39,282 bases of DNA from an uncultured Verrucomicrobia subdivision 3 bacterium (lineage in GTDB: Bacteria > Verrucomicrobiota > Verrucomicrobiia > Limisphaerales > UBA11358). This document shows positions 26,536-34,760 of the stretch, in pieces. Every line of letters begins with the position of its first letter. Within the stretch, counting starts at the first letter, position 1. The notes under the pieces were generated by a model, which saw only the letters and a list, made by a program, of their open reading frames with translations, searched no databases and was not told where the DNA came from. The stretch covers positions 1 through 39,282 of the forward strand of contig CAINLR010000022.1 of the NCBI GenBank assembly GCA_903850425.1, given 5' to 3'. The position numbers were made by a program, and so were the translations under genes.

Positions 26536-28056
26536 TCAAGGAGCAGTCATCTTCGAGGGCTTTGGGACTGCCGTGCGGCCCAATGCCAAACCGGTGCGCC
26601 GCATGAACCGCAGTCCGGCCATGCGCATGCTTCCTTCGGGCTGCGGACTAGCTGGACGATTCCTCCGGGCAAATCTTTGTTGAGGGATGATGGATGCCGC
26701 AACGACTCCAAAAGCCAGCGCTGGAACAACTAGGCGGGTAGCCGAGACCGACATGAATAGGAGGCCGAAAATGAATGCGCCCCATTTTATGCTGCGGCTG
26801 GCAGGATCGGGTGCGGAAAGGCACGCCCTTATAAGAATCCAGAATAGAATACAACCGGCGAGAATCCCAAACACCCCGTGTTCAGCCACCAACCGGGTAT
26901 ATTCGGTGTGCGGGTATGCTGCGTGGCCCAAGAACTCCCGGCGGGCCGAATACGCTTTGCCGATGCCTACGCCCAGAAGCAGATGTTTTGCCCATATCTG
27001 GAAGTCCGATTTCACAATTTCTTCGCGCCCAGTTCCAACGGTGTTTTCAAAGCGCGCGGTTAGTTTGCCACCTGTGAATTGGTCGAGATAAGGGAAGAGT
27101 AGGTAGGAACTCAAGAGGTAGAATCCCAAGACAACGCCTATCACCATAAAGCCAGTTCGCCATCGGCGCAGCAAAGGCAGACCGGCGACCAGGCAACTCA
27201 TGACGCTCAAATATAAACCGGTCCGGGAAAAAGTCAGCGCCGACTGCATCGCAAACCAAGCTGCCAGCATCGCCAAGCCAGCTTTGACTAGAAGGCCAGT
27301 CCGTCCCAAAAGGAGGCAGAGAAATGCACAGACACTGCCAAAACCCAGCATGGCAGACACCTGGTTGGGGCCAAAGCCGCCACTGGCGTCGACATTTGAA
27401 CTGGACTCAAAGTCAATTTGCGGGGCTCCAAAAGTGCTGGTGTAACAGATATAAGCCACCCCGATTATGGGCAAAACCGTGATGCAAAGCGCATTCAGAA
27501 CCTGGTCCCGGGATAATTTTGTGTCGGCGAAAAAGGTCAGGCTTAACGCTATGGCCAGAAGACAGGTATAACCGGTAGATATTATCGTGGGTATATAATG
27601 CAGATCCACGCTAGCCAGCGTGGGTATCAGCGCTGGGAGCAATAACAGGAAGTAAGCCAATGGCAGCCGCGCCTGGCTGAAACGGCGGCGTCTGACAAAA
27701 GCACAAAGAATAACCAGAATGAAAGCCTGCTTGCCAAACATCCAAGTTAAAAACGGCGGCGTATCTACCATTCGCCAGAGAACTTCGCTGCCGGCAATAT
27801 AGCATAGTGCGAGTAGTGTCCGTGCCGGCTTTCCTGGCCGGGTTCCCCAAACCAAGCTAAACGCGAGGGTGCTAAAGGCGTGAACGGTGACGACCCACGG
27901 AGACAACTTTATAACAAGCCCCAAGGCGGCATGGCCCAGCGCAAGCAGTGCGAGAACCCAGATCCTGCCCGTCAGCAAGGAATCGAGGGTTTTGCCCCCT
28001 CTGGACGGTCTTCTTACCGATGCAGAAGTGGTCTGGTTAAGAAAGTGCCCGTGCAT
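26536..28056 (-). CDS. Wzy/O-antigen-ligase-like polysaccharide polymerase
   Basis: About 506 residues from ATG 28056; an ATG at 28095 with a weak AGGG site is an alternative and gives 519. There are about ten to twelve hydrophobic helices (e.g. VLALLALGHAALGLVIKL, GLYLSVMSCLVAGLPLL, GFMVIGVVLGFYLLSSYLLF). A large external loop contains FENTVGTGREEIVKSDFQIW, GVGIGKAYSARREFLG and HTEYTRLVAEHGVFGIL, the R-x..G-x-G..H-x-EY layout of the Wzy_C/WaaL family. It would join lipid-linked repeat units in the periplasm or transfer the glycan. The start overlaps the preceding glycosyltransferase gene by 20 bases. The tail after the last helix is basic (residues after RRNRPASP). Confidence 0.85.
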   Translation of the reverse strand: MHGHFLNQTTSASVRRPSRGGKTLDSLLTGRIWVLALLALGHAALGLVIKLSPWVVTVHAFSTLAFSLVWGTRPGKPARTLLALCYIAGSEVLWRMVDTPPFLTWMFGKQAFILVILCAFVRRRRFSQARLPLAYFLLLLPALIPTLASVDLHYIPTIISTGYTCLLAIALSLTFFADTKLSRDQVLNALCITVLPIIGVAYICYTSTFGAPQIDFESSSNVDASGGFGPNQVSAMLGFGSVCAFLCLLLGRTGLLVKAGLAMLAAWFAMQSALTFSRTGLYLSVMSCLVAGLPLLRRWRTGFMVIGVVLGFYLLSSYLLFPYLDQFTGGKLTARFENTVGTGREEIVKSDFQIWAKHLLLGVGIGKAYSARREFLGHAAYPHTEYTRLVAEHGVFGILAGCILFWILIRACLSAPDPASRSIKWGAFIFGLLFMSVSATRLVVPALAFGVVAASIIPQQRFARRNRPASPQPEGSMRMAGLRFMRRTGLALGRTAVPKPSKMTAP

Positions 28057-29152
28057 ATAAATGCGCCAAAAACGTTGAGAGCAGACCAAGTTCATGGTTG
28101 CCCTGAATAAAAGAGTGCCCGTGGCAGCCCATGGATTCCCGCAAGGGCTGATTATTCATCAACTTTTCAACGGCGCCGAGGAACCCGGCCAGATCGTCAA
28201 CCGGAAACACGAAACCACTGGTTTCATGGCTTACTAGTTCCGGAACATCCCCAACGGCCGTAGCCACCACCGGCAAACCACACGCCATGGCCTCCATGAT
28301 CACGTTTGGGGTTCCCTCGCGGTCGGAGGTGAGCATGAGGAGATCGGCTTCCCGGTAAATTGGCACAATATCTTTAACGCTCCCGTAAAAGTGGACTGAA
28401 CCGTCGAGCAATCCGAGCCGGCCCGCACGTTCCTCAAGTTCCTTTCGCAGCGGGCCATCTCCCACCAGGCAGGCACGAACTGGTGCCCGCCTTTTTTGTC
28501 GCCACTGAAAAATCACCTCCAAGAAAAAATCAAATCGTTTCTCCGGTCCCATGCGTCCTACTCCCACGATCATCGGCACGCCATTGCCTCGTTGGTTCTT
28601 GCGTTTGAAGCGGGCAAGATCGATAACATTTGGAAGATAGTAGAGTTTGCTTTCAGGGCAGCCAAAGGAATGCATTTTACGCATGGCGGCGCGCGAGTTT
28701 ATCGCCAAAAGATGCGGCAGGTGCATGTTAAGCCTCCGAAACACATGCCCGCAGGAATCGAAATCGGCTGTTCCATCGCCTCGAACAGCACCGACACTTG
28801 GAATCCGGCACACTCTCGCCGCGATTGCCGCATAAGCATTTACATAATAGTGCTGGCTTTGTAAAACATGGGGGCGGAATTTTCTGGCGGCGGCAATAAT
28901 CTCCATCAACCGCCGGAGACGGAAACGCGATTCGCCGACAAAATCCACGGCAACGTTATGTTCGCGCAGAGGTTTCTCCCAGAACTCACCCTTGGTCAAA
29001 GAGATGACTTGCACCGTAGCCCCTTCCCGCTCAAGCGTTGAGGCGATAAGGAATAACTGGTTTTCCGCACCGCCCTGACCTAACGTCCCCGTGACGATGG
29101 AAACTCGCAGGCCACGCAGGACGGAAGTCGGAGATCGAAGGTCGGAGGACAC
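28037..29152 (-). CDS. Family 4 glycosyltransferase
   Basis: Up to 371 residues. The core begins RVSIVTGTLGQGGAENQLFL, typical of GT4 enzymes, and continues VLQSQHYYVNAYAAIAARV, LPNVIDLARF, GVGRMGPEKRFDFFLE, CLVGDGPLRKELEERA and the donor-binding E-x7-E element REGTPNVIMEAMACGLPVVA with DVPELVSHETSGFVFP. The only start before the core is a GTG at 29152, inside a tract of degenerate heptamers (29123-29150). The first dozen residues are therefore repeat-encoded and the true initiation site is uncertain. Confidence 0.85.
   Translation of the reverse strand: MSSDLRSPTSVLRGLRVSIVTGTLGQGGAENQLFLIASTLEREGATVQVISLTKGEFWEKPLREHNVAVDFVGESRFRLRRLMEIIAAARKFRPHVLQSQHYYVNAYAAIAARVCRIPSVGAVRGDGTADFDSCGHVFRRLNMHLPHLLAINSRAAMRKMHSFGCPESKLYYLPNVIDLARFKRKNQRGNGVPMIVGVGRMGPEKRFDFFLEVIFQWRQKRRAPVRACLVGDGPLRKELEERAGRLGLLDGSVHFYGSVKDIVPIYREADLLMLTSDREGTPNVIMEAMACGLPVVATAVGDVPELVSHETSGFVFPVDDLAGFLGAVEKLMNNQPLRESMGCHGHSFIQGNHELGLLSTFLAHLYARALS
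29123..29150. repeat. Degenerate heptamer tract: 4 copies at a gene start
   Basis: GGAAGTC GGAGATC GAAGGTC GGAGGAC in register. On the coding (minus) strand it gives the GTG start region and first ten codons of the GT4 gene at 28037-29152. It belongs to the same sequence family as the tracts at 29224 and 30468. Confidence 0.8.
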
Positions 29153-29197
29153 AAGACTTCTAAGCTGGTTTTGGAAACGTTAAAAGCTCCAAGCCGA

Positions 29198-30409
29198 TTA
29201 CGGCACCACTGCCTGCTGAAACCTGACTTCCGGCTTCTGGCCTCCGACCTCTGCCTTCAGCGGCCCCCAAGCGGCTTCAAGGTAGCCTCCGATGGTATCA
29301 CGCCAATTCTCGAGAGAGTATCGGCGGGCGGTTTCAATGGCATTACGGGACATGGCTTCGTATTGAGTCGGATTGCTTATCGCCCGCTCGATGCCCCGGG
29401 CCACGGCCTCGGGAGTGGCTTCGTCAATGAGCACGCCGCAGCCGGCGCCTATCAACTGTGGAAGCACGGAGACGCGGGTGGACACTACGGGTAAGCCGCT
29501 GGCCAAGGCTTCCAAGACCGCCTTGGGGAAACCGTCCGAAGCAGTGGTCGGGAAGATAAACAAATCGGCCTTTTGCAGGCGTTGCATTACCTGTTCATGA
29601 GTGAGTTTGCCGGTAAAATCAACCCTGCCTGCTACACCAATTTCTCGGGCAAGTTGCCTGAATTCAGGAATGGCGGCACCCTCGCCAACAATGTCCAAGC
29701 TCTCTTGGGGAAATTTTTGCGCAAGCAACGGCAGGCTCTGGATCGCCGTGGCTGCGCCCTTAGCCTTTTCCTGCCGAGCCACAATGATGAGCCGCAATTG
29801 TCCGCGGGTGGGAAAGGTCCGCGGATTGGCGTAAACTCGCAGTTCTTTTTGGGTAAGGCTGGAGGAGAAAATCCACCGGACTTTCGGATTCTTTCGGCTC
29901 GGGGATTCAGCCGCCCCCCCGGTGGCCAGCATGATATTTCGTCCGCCTGCAAATTTCACCATGAACCAACGCCAGAACTTCTCCGCCAGCGTAACGGGCC
30001 GCAGCCAGTTGCCGCAGTGCCGGACAAACAGAGGCTTACGGAATATCCAAGCTAACAACATGCCCACCGTTCCGACGTCTCCGGGGATGGCAGCATGAAT
30101 CGCACCGGCACCGCGAAATTCCCCGAGGATGGCAGGCGCACAGCGGAAGAGCCAGAGAGCGAGCAGTAGTTTGCGCCCGAGTCCGGAGCCGGAAGGCGCA
30201 GGCAGTGCCGACACCCTTAGGCTTGGGCCTGCCAAAGGAATCTCGCCCTCCCCATCAGGACGCCGACCACATGGCACCAACAGAACGGTTTCATCAAACA
30301 GTTCGGCTATGGCCGCCAGCTGAAAGGGGAAACCGCCATCCGTCGCAAAGCCCGTGGGGGAGACTGCGCAAGGCCAGCAGGGCTTGTGAGAGAAAACGAC
30401 GAGCTTCAT
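29198..30409 (-). CDS. Family 4 glycosyltransferase
   Basis: A 403-residue GT-B enzyme from ATG 30409. The N-terminus KLVVFSHKPCWPCAVSPTGF and GGFPFQLAAIAELFD precede a domain with HAAIPGDVGTVGMLLAWIF and FVRHCGNWLRPVTLAEKFW. The donor-binding domain has LRLIIVARQEKAKGAATAIQ, DIVGEGAAIPEFRQLAREIG, FIFPTTASDGFPKAVLEALA and SGLPVVSTRVSVLPQLIGAG. The last 17 residues (KAEVGGQKPEVRFQQAV-like) fall outside the fold and come partly from a heptamer tract at 29224-29258. No ribosome binding site is obvious. Confidence 0.86.
   Translation of the reverse strand: MKLVVFSHKPCWPCAVSPTGFATDGGFPFQLAAIAELFDETVLLVPCGRRPDGEGEIPLAGPSLRVSALPAPSGSGLGRKLLLALWLFRCAPAILGEFRGAGAIHAAIPGDVGTVGMLLAWIFRKPLFVRHCGNWLRPVTLAEKFWRWFMVKFAGGRNIMLATGGAAESPSRKNPKVRWIFSSSLTQKELRVYANPRTFPTRGQLRLIIVARQEKAKGAATAIQSLPLLAQKFPQESLDIVGEGAAIPEFRQLAREIGVAGRVDFTGKLTHEQVMQRLQKADLFIFPTTASDGFPKAVLEALASGLPVVSTRVSVLPQLIGAGCGVLIDEATPEAVARGIERAISNPTQYEAMSRNAIETARRYSLENWRDTIGGYLEAAWGPLKAEVGGQKPEVRFQQAVVP
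29224..29258. repeat. Degenerate heptamer tract: 5 copies in a gene tail
   Basis: TGACTTC CGGCTTC TGGCCTC CGACCTC TGCCTTC in register. Its reverse complement contains AGAGGTCGGAGGCC, identical to 14 bases of the tract at 30468, so the two are inverted copies of one family. It encodes most of the last 15 residues of the glycosyltransferase ending at 29198. Confidence 0.8.
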
Positions 30410-30467
30410 CTAATAATCCGAAATGCTGAAATTGGACAACAGGACGACGGAGCATGGGACAGAAACC

Positions 30468-30495
30468 AGAGGTCGGAGGCCGGAGGTCAAAGGTC
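30468..30495. repeat. Degenerate heptamer tract: 4 copies at a gene end
   Basis: AGAGGTC GGAGGCC GGAGGTC AAAGGTC in register. It covers the stop codon (30487-30489) of the glycosyltransferase gene and extends into the spacer before the next gene. Confidence 0.8.
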
Positions 30496-31752
30496 AGGGT
30501 CACACAGTCGCTTTTCGCTTTGCGCTTGGCTCCGTGTATTCACCCACTCCCTCAGTTCTTTCATCAGCCGGCCGTAGGTGATTTCCAGACCATAGAGACG
30601 CTCCATTTCCGAACGGGCTAGACGACTTTGCAATTCGAGTTGCTTTGGAGCCGACAATAGTCCTAAAGATTGTTCAGCAAGCGCTTGATCAGAATTGGCC
30701 AGAATGATCCCACGACCGGACTCTAGTTCCATCCCGTCCACTGCTGCGGGGGGCGCGACCACCGACACGCCAAGCGCCATGACTTCAACGATGCGGCTAC
30801 GGAAGCCGTAAGTGCCCGTCCAGGGACACAGCACCAACGACATTGTTTTTAGCAAATGCTGAACCTCCGCCACAAAGCCGGTCACCTTGACCCGATGGTC
30901 GCTCGTCAGATTACGGAGACGTTGGGTTGGATTACTGCCGACCAGCCAAAGCTCGGTGTCGGGGAACCGCCGCCAAATCAGCGGCATGATGCACTCGTAA
31001 CAACGCAGCGCGGCAGCTTCGTTGTGCGCGCTGGCCAGCCCCCCGTAATATGCTAGACGCGGAGGCGTGGCTGGCTGCCAGCAATAAGGCCAGCGCGAAA
31101 GATCCGTTCCCATCGGCGCGTAGAACAACTTCTGATCCGGCCGCTTTCTGGCATGAACCATGTCGTGCTCGCGGCGGTTAATGGCAATCAAGGCGTCAAA
31201 CTGATCCCACGCGGATTCCTCCCGACGGCGATACCGGGTCAAGGAAACTCGCTTTATCCAAGCTGGCCAGGCGACGCTTTCTTTCAATCGTTCTTCCCTG
31301 GATTTCCAGAGCACGTTGTGCATATCCAAAATGCTAGGCACTCCGGCGCTCTGGAACACGGGAACACTGTCCACGGCATGGAAATATTCATAGAGCACCG
31401 CGCTGTATTCCCAGGGTTTGACGGCTGAACGAATACGGGAAGGAGAAAGCTCCACTCTTCCGATGACGTAATTGGACGATTTCATACCGGTGCAGAGCGC
31501 GAAAAGAGAAGCGCCTAGCATAAAGCGAAGTCTGGAGAGCGGGCTATCGGTCTGGCGCGACGTCAAAACGATAGGGCGACAGCCTAGGGCTGCAAGCTGA
31601 TCTTCCACTTCTTTTCGCTTTCCCGCGGGTGCGAAGGTGAGGAAATCCACCTGAAATTTCCGCACCGCCGCCGCCAAGGCGTAGCGCACCCGGAGCTGCT
31701 GGCCTGCCTCGCCAGGCCAGGGTAAAACATGGGAGATGATCAATAGCCTCAA
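30487..31752 (-). CDS. Family 4-like glycosyltransferase
   Basis: A 421-residue GT-B protein from ATG 31752, overlapping the previous stop as ATGA. It begins MRLLIISHVLPWPGEAGQQL followed by RVRYALAAAVRKFQVDFLTF, the start common to polysaccharide-locus glycosyltransferases. SILDMHNVLWKSREERLKE and PMGTDLSRWPY lie before the C-terminal domain. That domain has LAYYGGLASAHNEAALR-type sequence, ELWLVGSNPTQRLRNLT, TGFVAEVQHLL, LCPWTGTYGFRSRIVEVMAL and VVAPPAAVDGMEL. The last residues (SEKRLCDPDL) and the stop codon fall at a heptamer tract, suggesting the tail has been remodelled. Confidence 0.83.
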   Translation of the reverse strand: MRLLIISHVLPWPGEAGQQLRVRYALAAAVRKFQVDFLTFAPAGKRKEVEDQLAALGCRPIVLTSRQTDSPLSRLRFMLGASLFALCTGMKSSNYVIGRVELSPSRIRSAVKPWEYSAVLYEYFHAVDSVPVFQSAGVPSILDMHNVLWKSREERLKESVAWPAWIKRVSLTRYRRREESAWDQFDALIAINRREHDMVHARKRPDQKLFYAPMGTDLSRWPYCWQPATPPRLAYYGGLASAHNEAAALRCYECIMPLIWRRFPDTELWLVGSNPTQRLRNLTSDHRVKVTGFVAEVQHLLKTMSLVLCPWTGTYGFRSRIVEVMALGVSVVAPPAAVDGMELESGRGIILANSDQALAEQSLGLLSAPKQLELQSRLARSEMERLYGLEITYGRLMKELREWVNTRSQAQSEKRLCDPDL

Positions 31753-32867
31753 TCTTCCCTCCCCGCGAGATGCTCATGAAAGTGGGTGTAAAACCCGTTA
31801 CTACTAAGCCGATCCAACCAAATGCGGCGACAATCCTTCTGCAGGTCTAAAAAAGAATCGGGCGAAAGCCCCTGATGAAACTCCAAAAGGATTTCCGGCA
31901 GCCGATGAACATCCGCCGCTTCAACCCAAACACAATAATCGCGCCAGTTCACCGTGAAGTCATACGGGAGAATGCAATCGGTGTTGACGAAAATCGGGAT
32001 TCTGCCAAGACAAAGGGTTTCATAAAACCTCGCCGAGAAATTGCCCACTCCCCGGACGCAAACCGTATAATCATTTTCGAGAATGTTATTCACAAATTCA
32101 AGCCGGGTCGGACTGAAGGTTTCATCGGTGGAACCGGCACGCAGCCCGCCCCGATACTGATTTCGATTCATAAAGTTTGTTCGGATCCGGACCTCCTGGC
32201 GCAGGAGGTTGAGGATACCCTGCCGCAGCAGAAGTGGCGACCTTAAAGGTGGCGGGACATAATTGGAACACCCGAGGTGATACCGAGCAAGGTGGAAGGC
32301 CGTCAAACACTTCCTGATCGCAAGTTTGGCCCGGTTACCCGAAGCCCACCCGCAAAAGCCAACGGATGGGCGCAGACACCAAGTCCGAGGCCTTAGTTCG
32401 CCTCCACAGTAGGTTTCCAGCCAATCGGATTTGAACTGGGGAAAGGCAAAAACTTTTTTAGGAATCCGGGAGAGGGAACGAAAGGGGCCATGATTGAACT
32501 GGATGGCGTTTGGGATAGGAACCAAGGCCTCGAGATCGCCGCCATTCCAGACAATAATCCTCTTACCGGCCGCTTGTGCTAGACGGGCCAGAGCCTGTGC
32601 CGTCCCCGTTTGCTTCTGTTTCAGGTAGTAATCCCAGACAAATGGGAGGGCGACTACATCCGCGTCGCCGTCCGAACTGACAGCCTCGAACGCTTCGGCA
32701 CGCGCGGCATACTTCTGGAATCTTTCTTCGTAGCTGGCCGGGTCAATTGTCGCCCGAACAAACCCGACGAGCCAACGCTCCTTTTCGGTGGGCCAGCACT
32801 TGAGTCCCGTGAATATCTTCGTCCTGCGCATGTAGAATGCAACTGGGGCGCTTTGCCGCCTTGCCAT
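31749..32867 (-). CDS. Exostosin-family glycosyltransferase
   Basis: A 372-residue protein starting at ATG 32867, with GGAG ten bases upstream. The exostosin (GT47) signature is in the C-terminal half: FVNNILENDYTVCVRGVGNF, SARFYETLCLGRIPIFVNTD, CILPYDFTVNWRDYCVWVEA. The donor-binding Glu is expected in the FYETLCLGRIP segment. The N-terminal half is less typical (ADVVALPFVWDYYLKQK, GKRIIVWNGGDLE). Bacterial exostosins occur in capsule and O-antigen clusters; donor unknown. It is coupled by a 4-base overlap to the next glycosyltransferase. Confidence 0.82.
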   Translation of the reverse strand: MARRQSAPVAFYMRRTKIFTGLKCWPTEKERWLVGFVRATIDPASYEERFQKYAARAEAFEAVSSDGDADVVALPFVWDYYLKQKQTGTAQALARLAQAAGKRIIVWNGGDLEALVPIPNAIQFNHGPFRSLSRIPKKVFAFPQFKSDWLETYCGGELRPRTWCLRPSVGFCGWASGNRAKLAIRKCLTAFHLARYHLGCSNYVPPPLRSPLLLRQGILNLLRQEVRIRTNFMNRNQYRGGLRAGSTDETFSPTRLEFVNNILENDYTVCVRGVGNFSARFYETLCLGRIPIFVNTDCILPYDFTVNWRDYCVWVEAADVHRLPEILLEFHQGLSPDSFLDLQKDCRRIWLDRLSSNGFYTHFHEHLAGRED

Positions 32868-32919
32868 CAGACATCTCCGTCTCCATTAAAGAAAAACCAC
32901 CCGGTCAATACTCAAATCA

Positions 32920-33633
32920 CTATTGCTTAATTGCTCTGAAACCAAACTGAGGATACTGAATATCCCAGGAATGGAAGAAAGTTGATAGCACTAAAATCAA
33001 GACCAGCAGTCGTTTTAAAGGGTTTTTTTGGGCGTTGATTCCCTTCAGAAAAGCGATCGTCAAGCCCTGGTCTGTTAAAGTCCGAACGATGCTCTTGTGG
33101 GTAAAAAATCTCAAATGGGTTCTATCCAAGATTCCTGAACTTTCGTATTGCCAGTCCTTTTTAATCAAAATGTTATAAAGATTGCCGACGTAACGGACGT
33201 TGGGGATTGAGCCCACAATGCTGCCTGAAGTTTTTAGTTTCTTAGATAATGAACTGAGAAAACTCGTGCTATCCGGAAGATGCTCTATAATGTCGTTGCA
33301 AATAATCAGGTCAAAGTATTCATCTGGAATGTTTTGGGACACCTCGTCATACGAACCCACCAGGACTTTGGTGAACCGCTGTTGAGCGACCAAAGCTGCT
33401 TCCCGATTCATTTCTACTCCCCAAGTCTCACAACCTTGCTTCAAGTTGCGGATAAATTTCCCTTCGGCACAGCCTATCTCAAGAACAAGTGAGTATGACT
33501 CGGGAAGAAATTGCCTAATCTCACTTCTTAGATAAGTGTAATAATCCGATTTAGTCTTCATATAAGCGTTTAGATACTCAATGCTTTCAATTTCTGATAA
33601 CAGGGGAATGAACTTGACAAGCGGCCTCGTCAT
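32920..33633 (-). CDS. Class I SAM-dependent methyltransferase
   Basis: A 237-residue protein from ATG 33633. Motif I LVLEIGCAEGKFIRNL is at about 49-64, then ETWGVEMNREAALVAQQR, FDLIICNDIIEHLPDSTSFL (motif II region) and LKTSGSIVGSIPNVRYVGNL (motif III), followed by HLRFFTHKSIVRTLTDQGL. This is the layout of Methyltransf_23-type sugar or glycan methylases. Near the C-terminus is a hydrophobic stretch (RLLVLILVLSTFFHSW) that may touch the membrane. The base composition is visibly richer in A+T than most of the cluster, as in the following GT2 gene, which hints at separate acquisition. Confidence 0.85.
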   Translation of the reverse strand: MTRPLVKFIPLLSEIESIEYLNAYMKTKSDYYTYLRSEIRQFLPESYSLVLEIGCAEGKFIRNLKQGCETWGVEMNREAALVAQQRFTKVLVGSYDEVSQNIPDEYFDLIICNDIIEHLPDSTSFLSSLSKKLKTSGSIVGSIPNVRYVGNLYNILIKKDWQYESSGILDRTHLRFFTHKSIVRTLTDQGLTIAFLKGINAQKNPLKRLLVLILVLSTFFHSWDIQYPQFGFRAIKQ

Positions 33634-33702
33634 TCCTGTTAATAAAGTCGGCGCGGCCGGTCAGCCAATGCGGTCTTGGACTGTCAATTCAATTGGATGC
33701 AT

Positions 33703-33757
33703 AAAAATACCAGAGCCGCTTTCGAACTGTGCTGTTCGCGATATATGCAGAGCGGCT
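33703..33757 (-). terminator. Possible terminator after the GT2 gene
   Basis: On the minus strand AGCCGCT (from the stop codon region, 33757-33751) pairs with AGCGGCT (33720-33714). An inner stem CGAAC/GTTCG lies between them, and TATTTTTAT follows five bases after the outer stem. The large asymmetric internal loop weakens the call. Confidence 0.4.
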
Positions 33758-34758
33758 TAAAGCTGCATCAAGATATCTTTAACTGGCCCACGCACCGGGT
33801 GTGAGTATCGCTGGTAGCCCAGCGCGAGAAATTCGCGCAAGATGAAAAAACTTCGAGCAACTCGATTTGCAGGCAATGCAGCACGGCGCCGGTAGTGTTC
33901 GGAAGCTGCTAATAATAATTTCAACTTGCTTTCTTTGTTTATAACATTGGGTGCTTCCGCAATCCGCTTATGCGCCTTCAGAATAAAATCAGACTGTCCG
34001 AGCAATTTTAAGCGATTCCGTATGCCTTTACGATCTCGCAATTTTTGTATTTTGTTTGAAAGTGGATCCCATCCTATGGTTGCGGTATCTGAGTGACGGC
34101 GATATTTTACCAGCAATTCCGGGGTGAAACCAACATTGGAAACAAACGGAAGAATGAGCATGACCCAGATGTCGTGGATTGTCTTTTCGGGAAACGGCAA
34201 CAATATGCCTCTTAAGTTACTCCGAAATGCCAACACCATACCGTGCATACTGAAGTTCTTGAGAATGGTTTCGGCTGCATGACCCACTTCGATCTGCCGC
34301 AGCCGCGCATCGGTCATATGGACAACCTTCCACAATGACTTTCCAATGGGACGTAAATTTTCATCCACGACAGATGCATCAGAAAAGACTAAACCAATAT
34401 CCGGGCTACGCGAAAAAATCTCAGTCATGGATTTGATTTTGCAGGGTTCCCAAACATCATCTTGGTCTGAAAAAAAAACGATGTCGCCAGAGCATAAACT
34501 TAAAGTCCTTTCAAAGTTCATCAAATGCCCGAGCCTGTGCCGATTGCAGTGGATGCGAACTGGAAATGGGGCCTTATCAGCAAAACGGTTTAAGATGTCA
34601 AGAGTGTCATCTGAGGATGCATCATCGCAAACAACCAGCTCGCCAGGCAAGAGAGTTTGACTGCAATAACTCTGAAGCTGCTCGCGTAGAAAACGGGAGC
34701 CGTTGAATGTGCACAAGGCAATCGAGGCGCTTAGTTGCTGACTCATTGATGCTGTCAT
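33757..34758 (-). CDS. Family 2 glycosyltransferase
   Basis: A 333-residue GT-A enzyme from ATG 34758 (M5 at 34746 also possible). SASIALCTFNGSRFLREQLQ near the N-terminus, LVVCDDASSDDTLDILNRFA with nucleotide-binding Asp residues, GHLMNFERTLSLCSGDIVFF and the metal-binding SDQDDVW (about 96-102) identify a rhamnosyltransferase-like GT2. HDIWVMLILPFV and LVKYRRHSDTATIG follow in the acceptor region. It begins two bases after the stop of the preceding gene. Its A+T content is higher than that of most neighbours. Confidence 0.9.
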   Translation of the reverse strand: MTASMSQQLSASIALCTFNGSRFLREQLQSYCSQTLLPGELVVCDDASSDDTLDILNRFADKAPFPVRIHCNRHRLGHLMNFERTLSLCSGDIVFFSDQDDVWEPCKIKSMTEIFSRSPDIGLVFSDASVVDENLRPIGKSLWKVVHMTDARLRQIEVGHAAETILKNFSMHGMVLAFRSNLRGILLPFPEKTIHDIWVMLILPFVSNVGFTPELLVKYRRHSDTATIGWDPLSNKIQKLRDRKGIRNRLKLLGQSDFILKAHKRIAEAPNVINKESKLKLLLAASEHYRRRAALPANRVARSFFILREFLALGYQRYSHPVRGPVKDILMQL

Positions 34759-34760
34759 AT

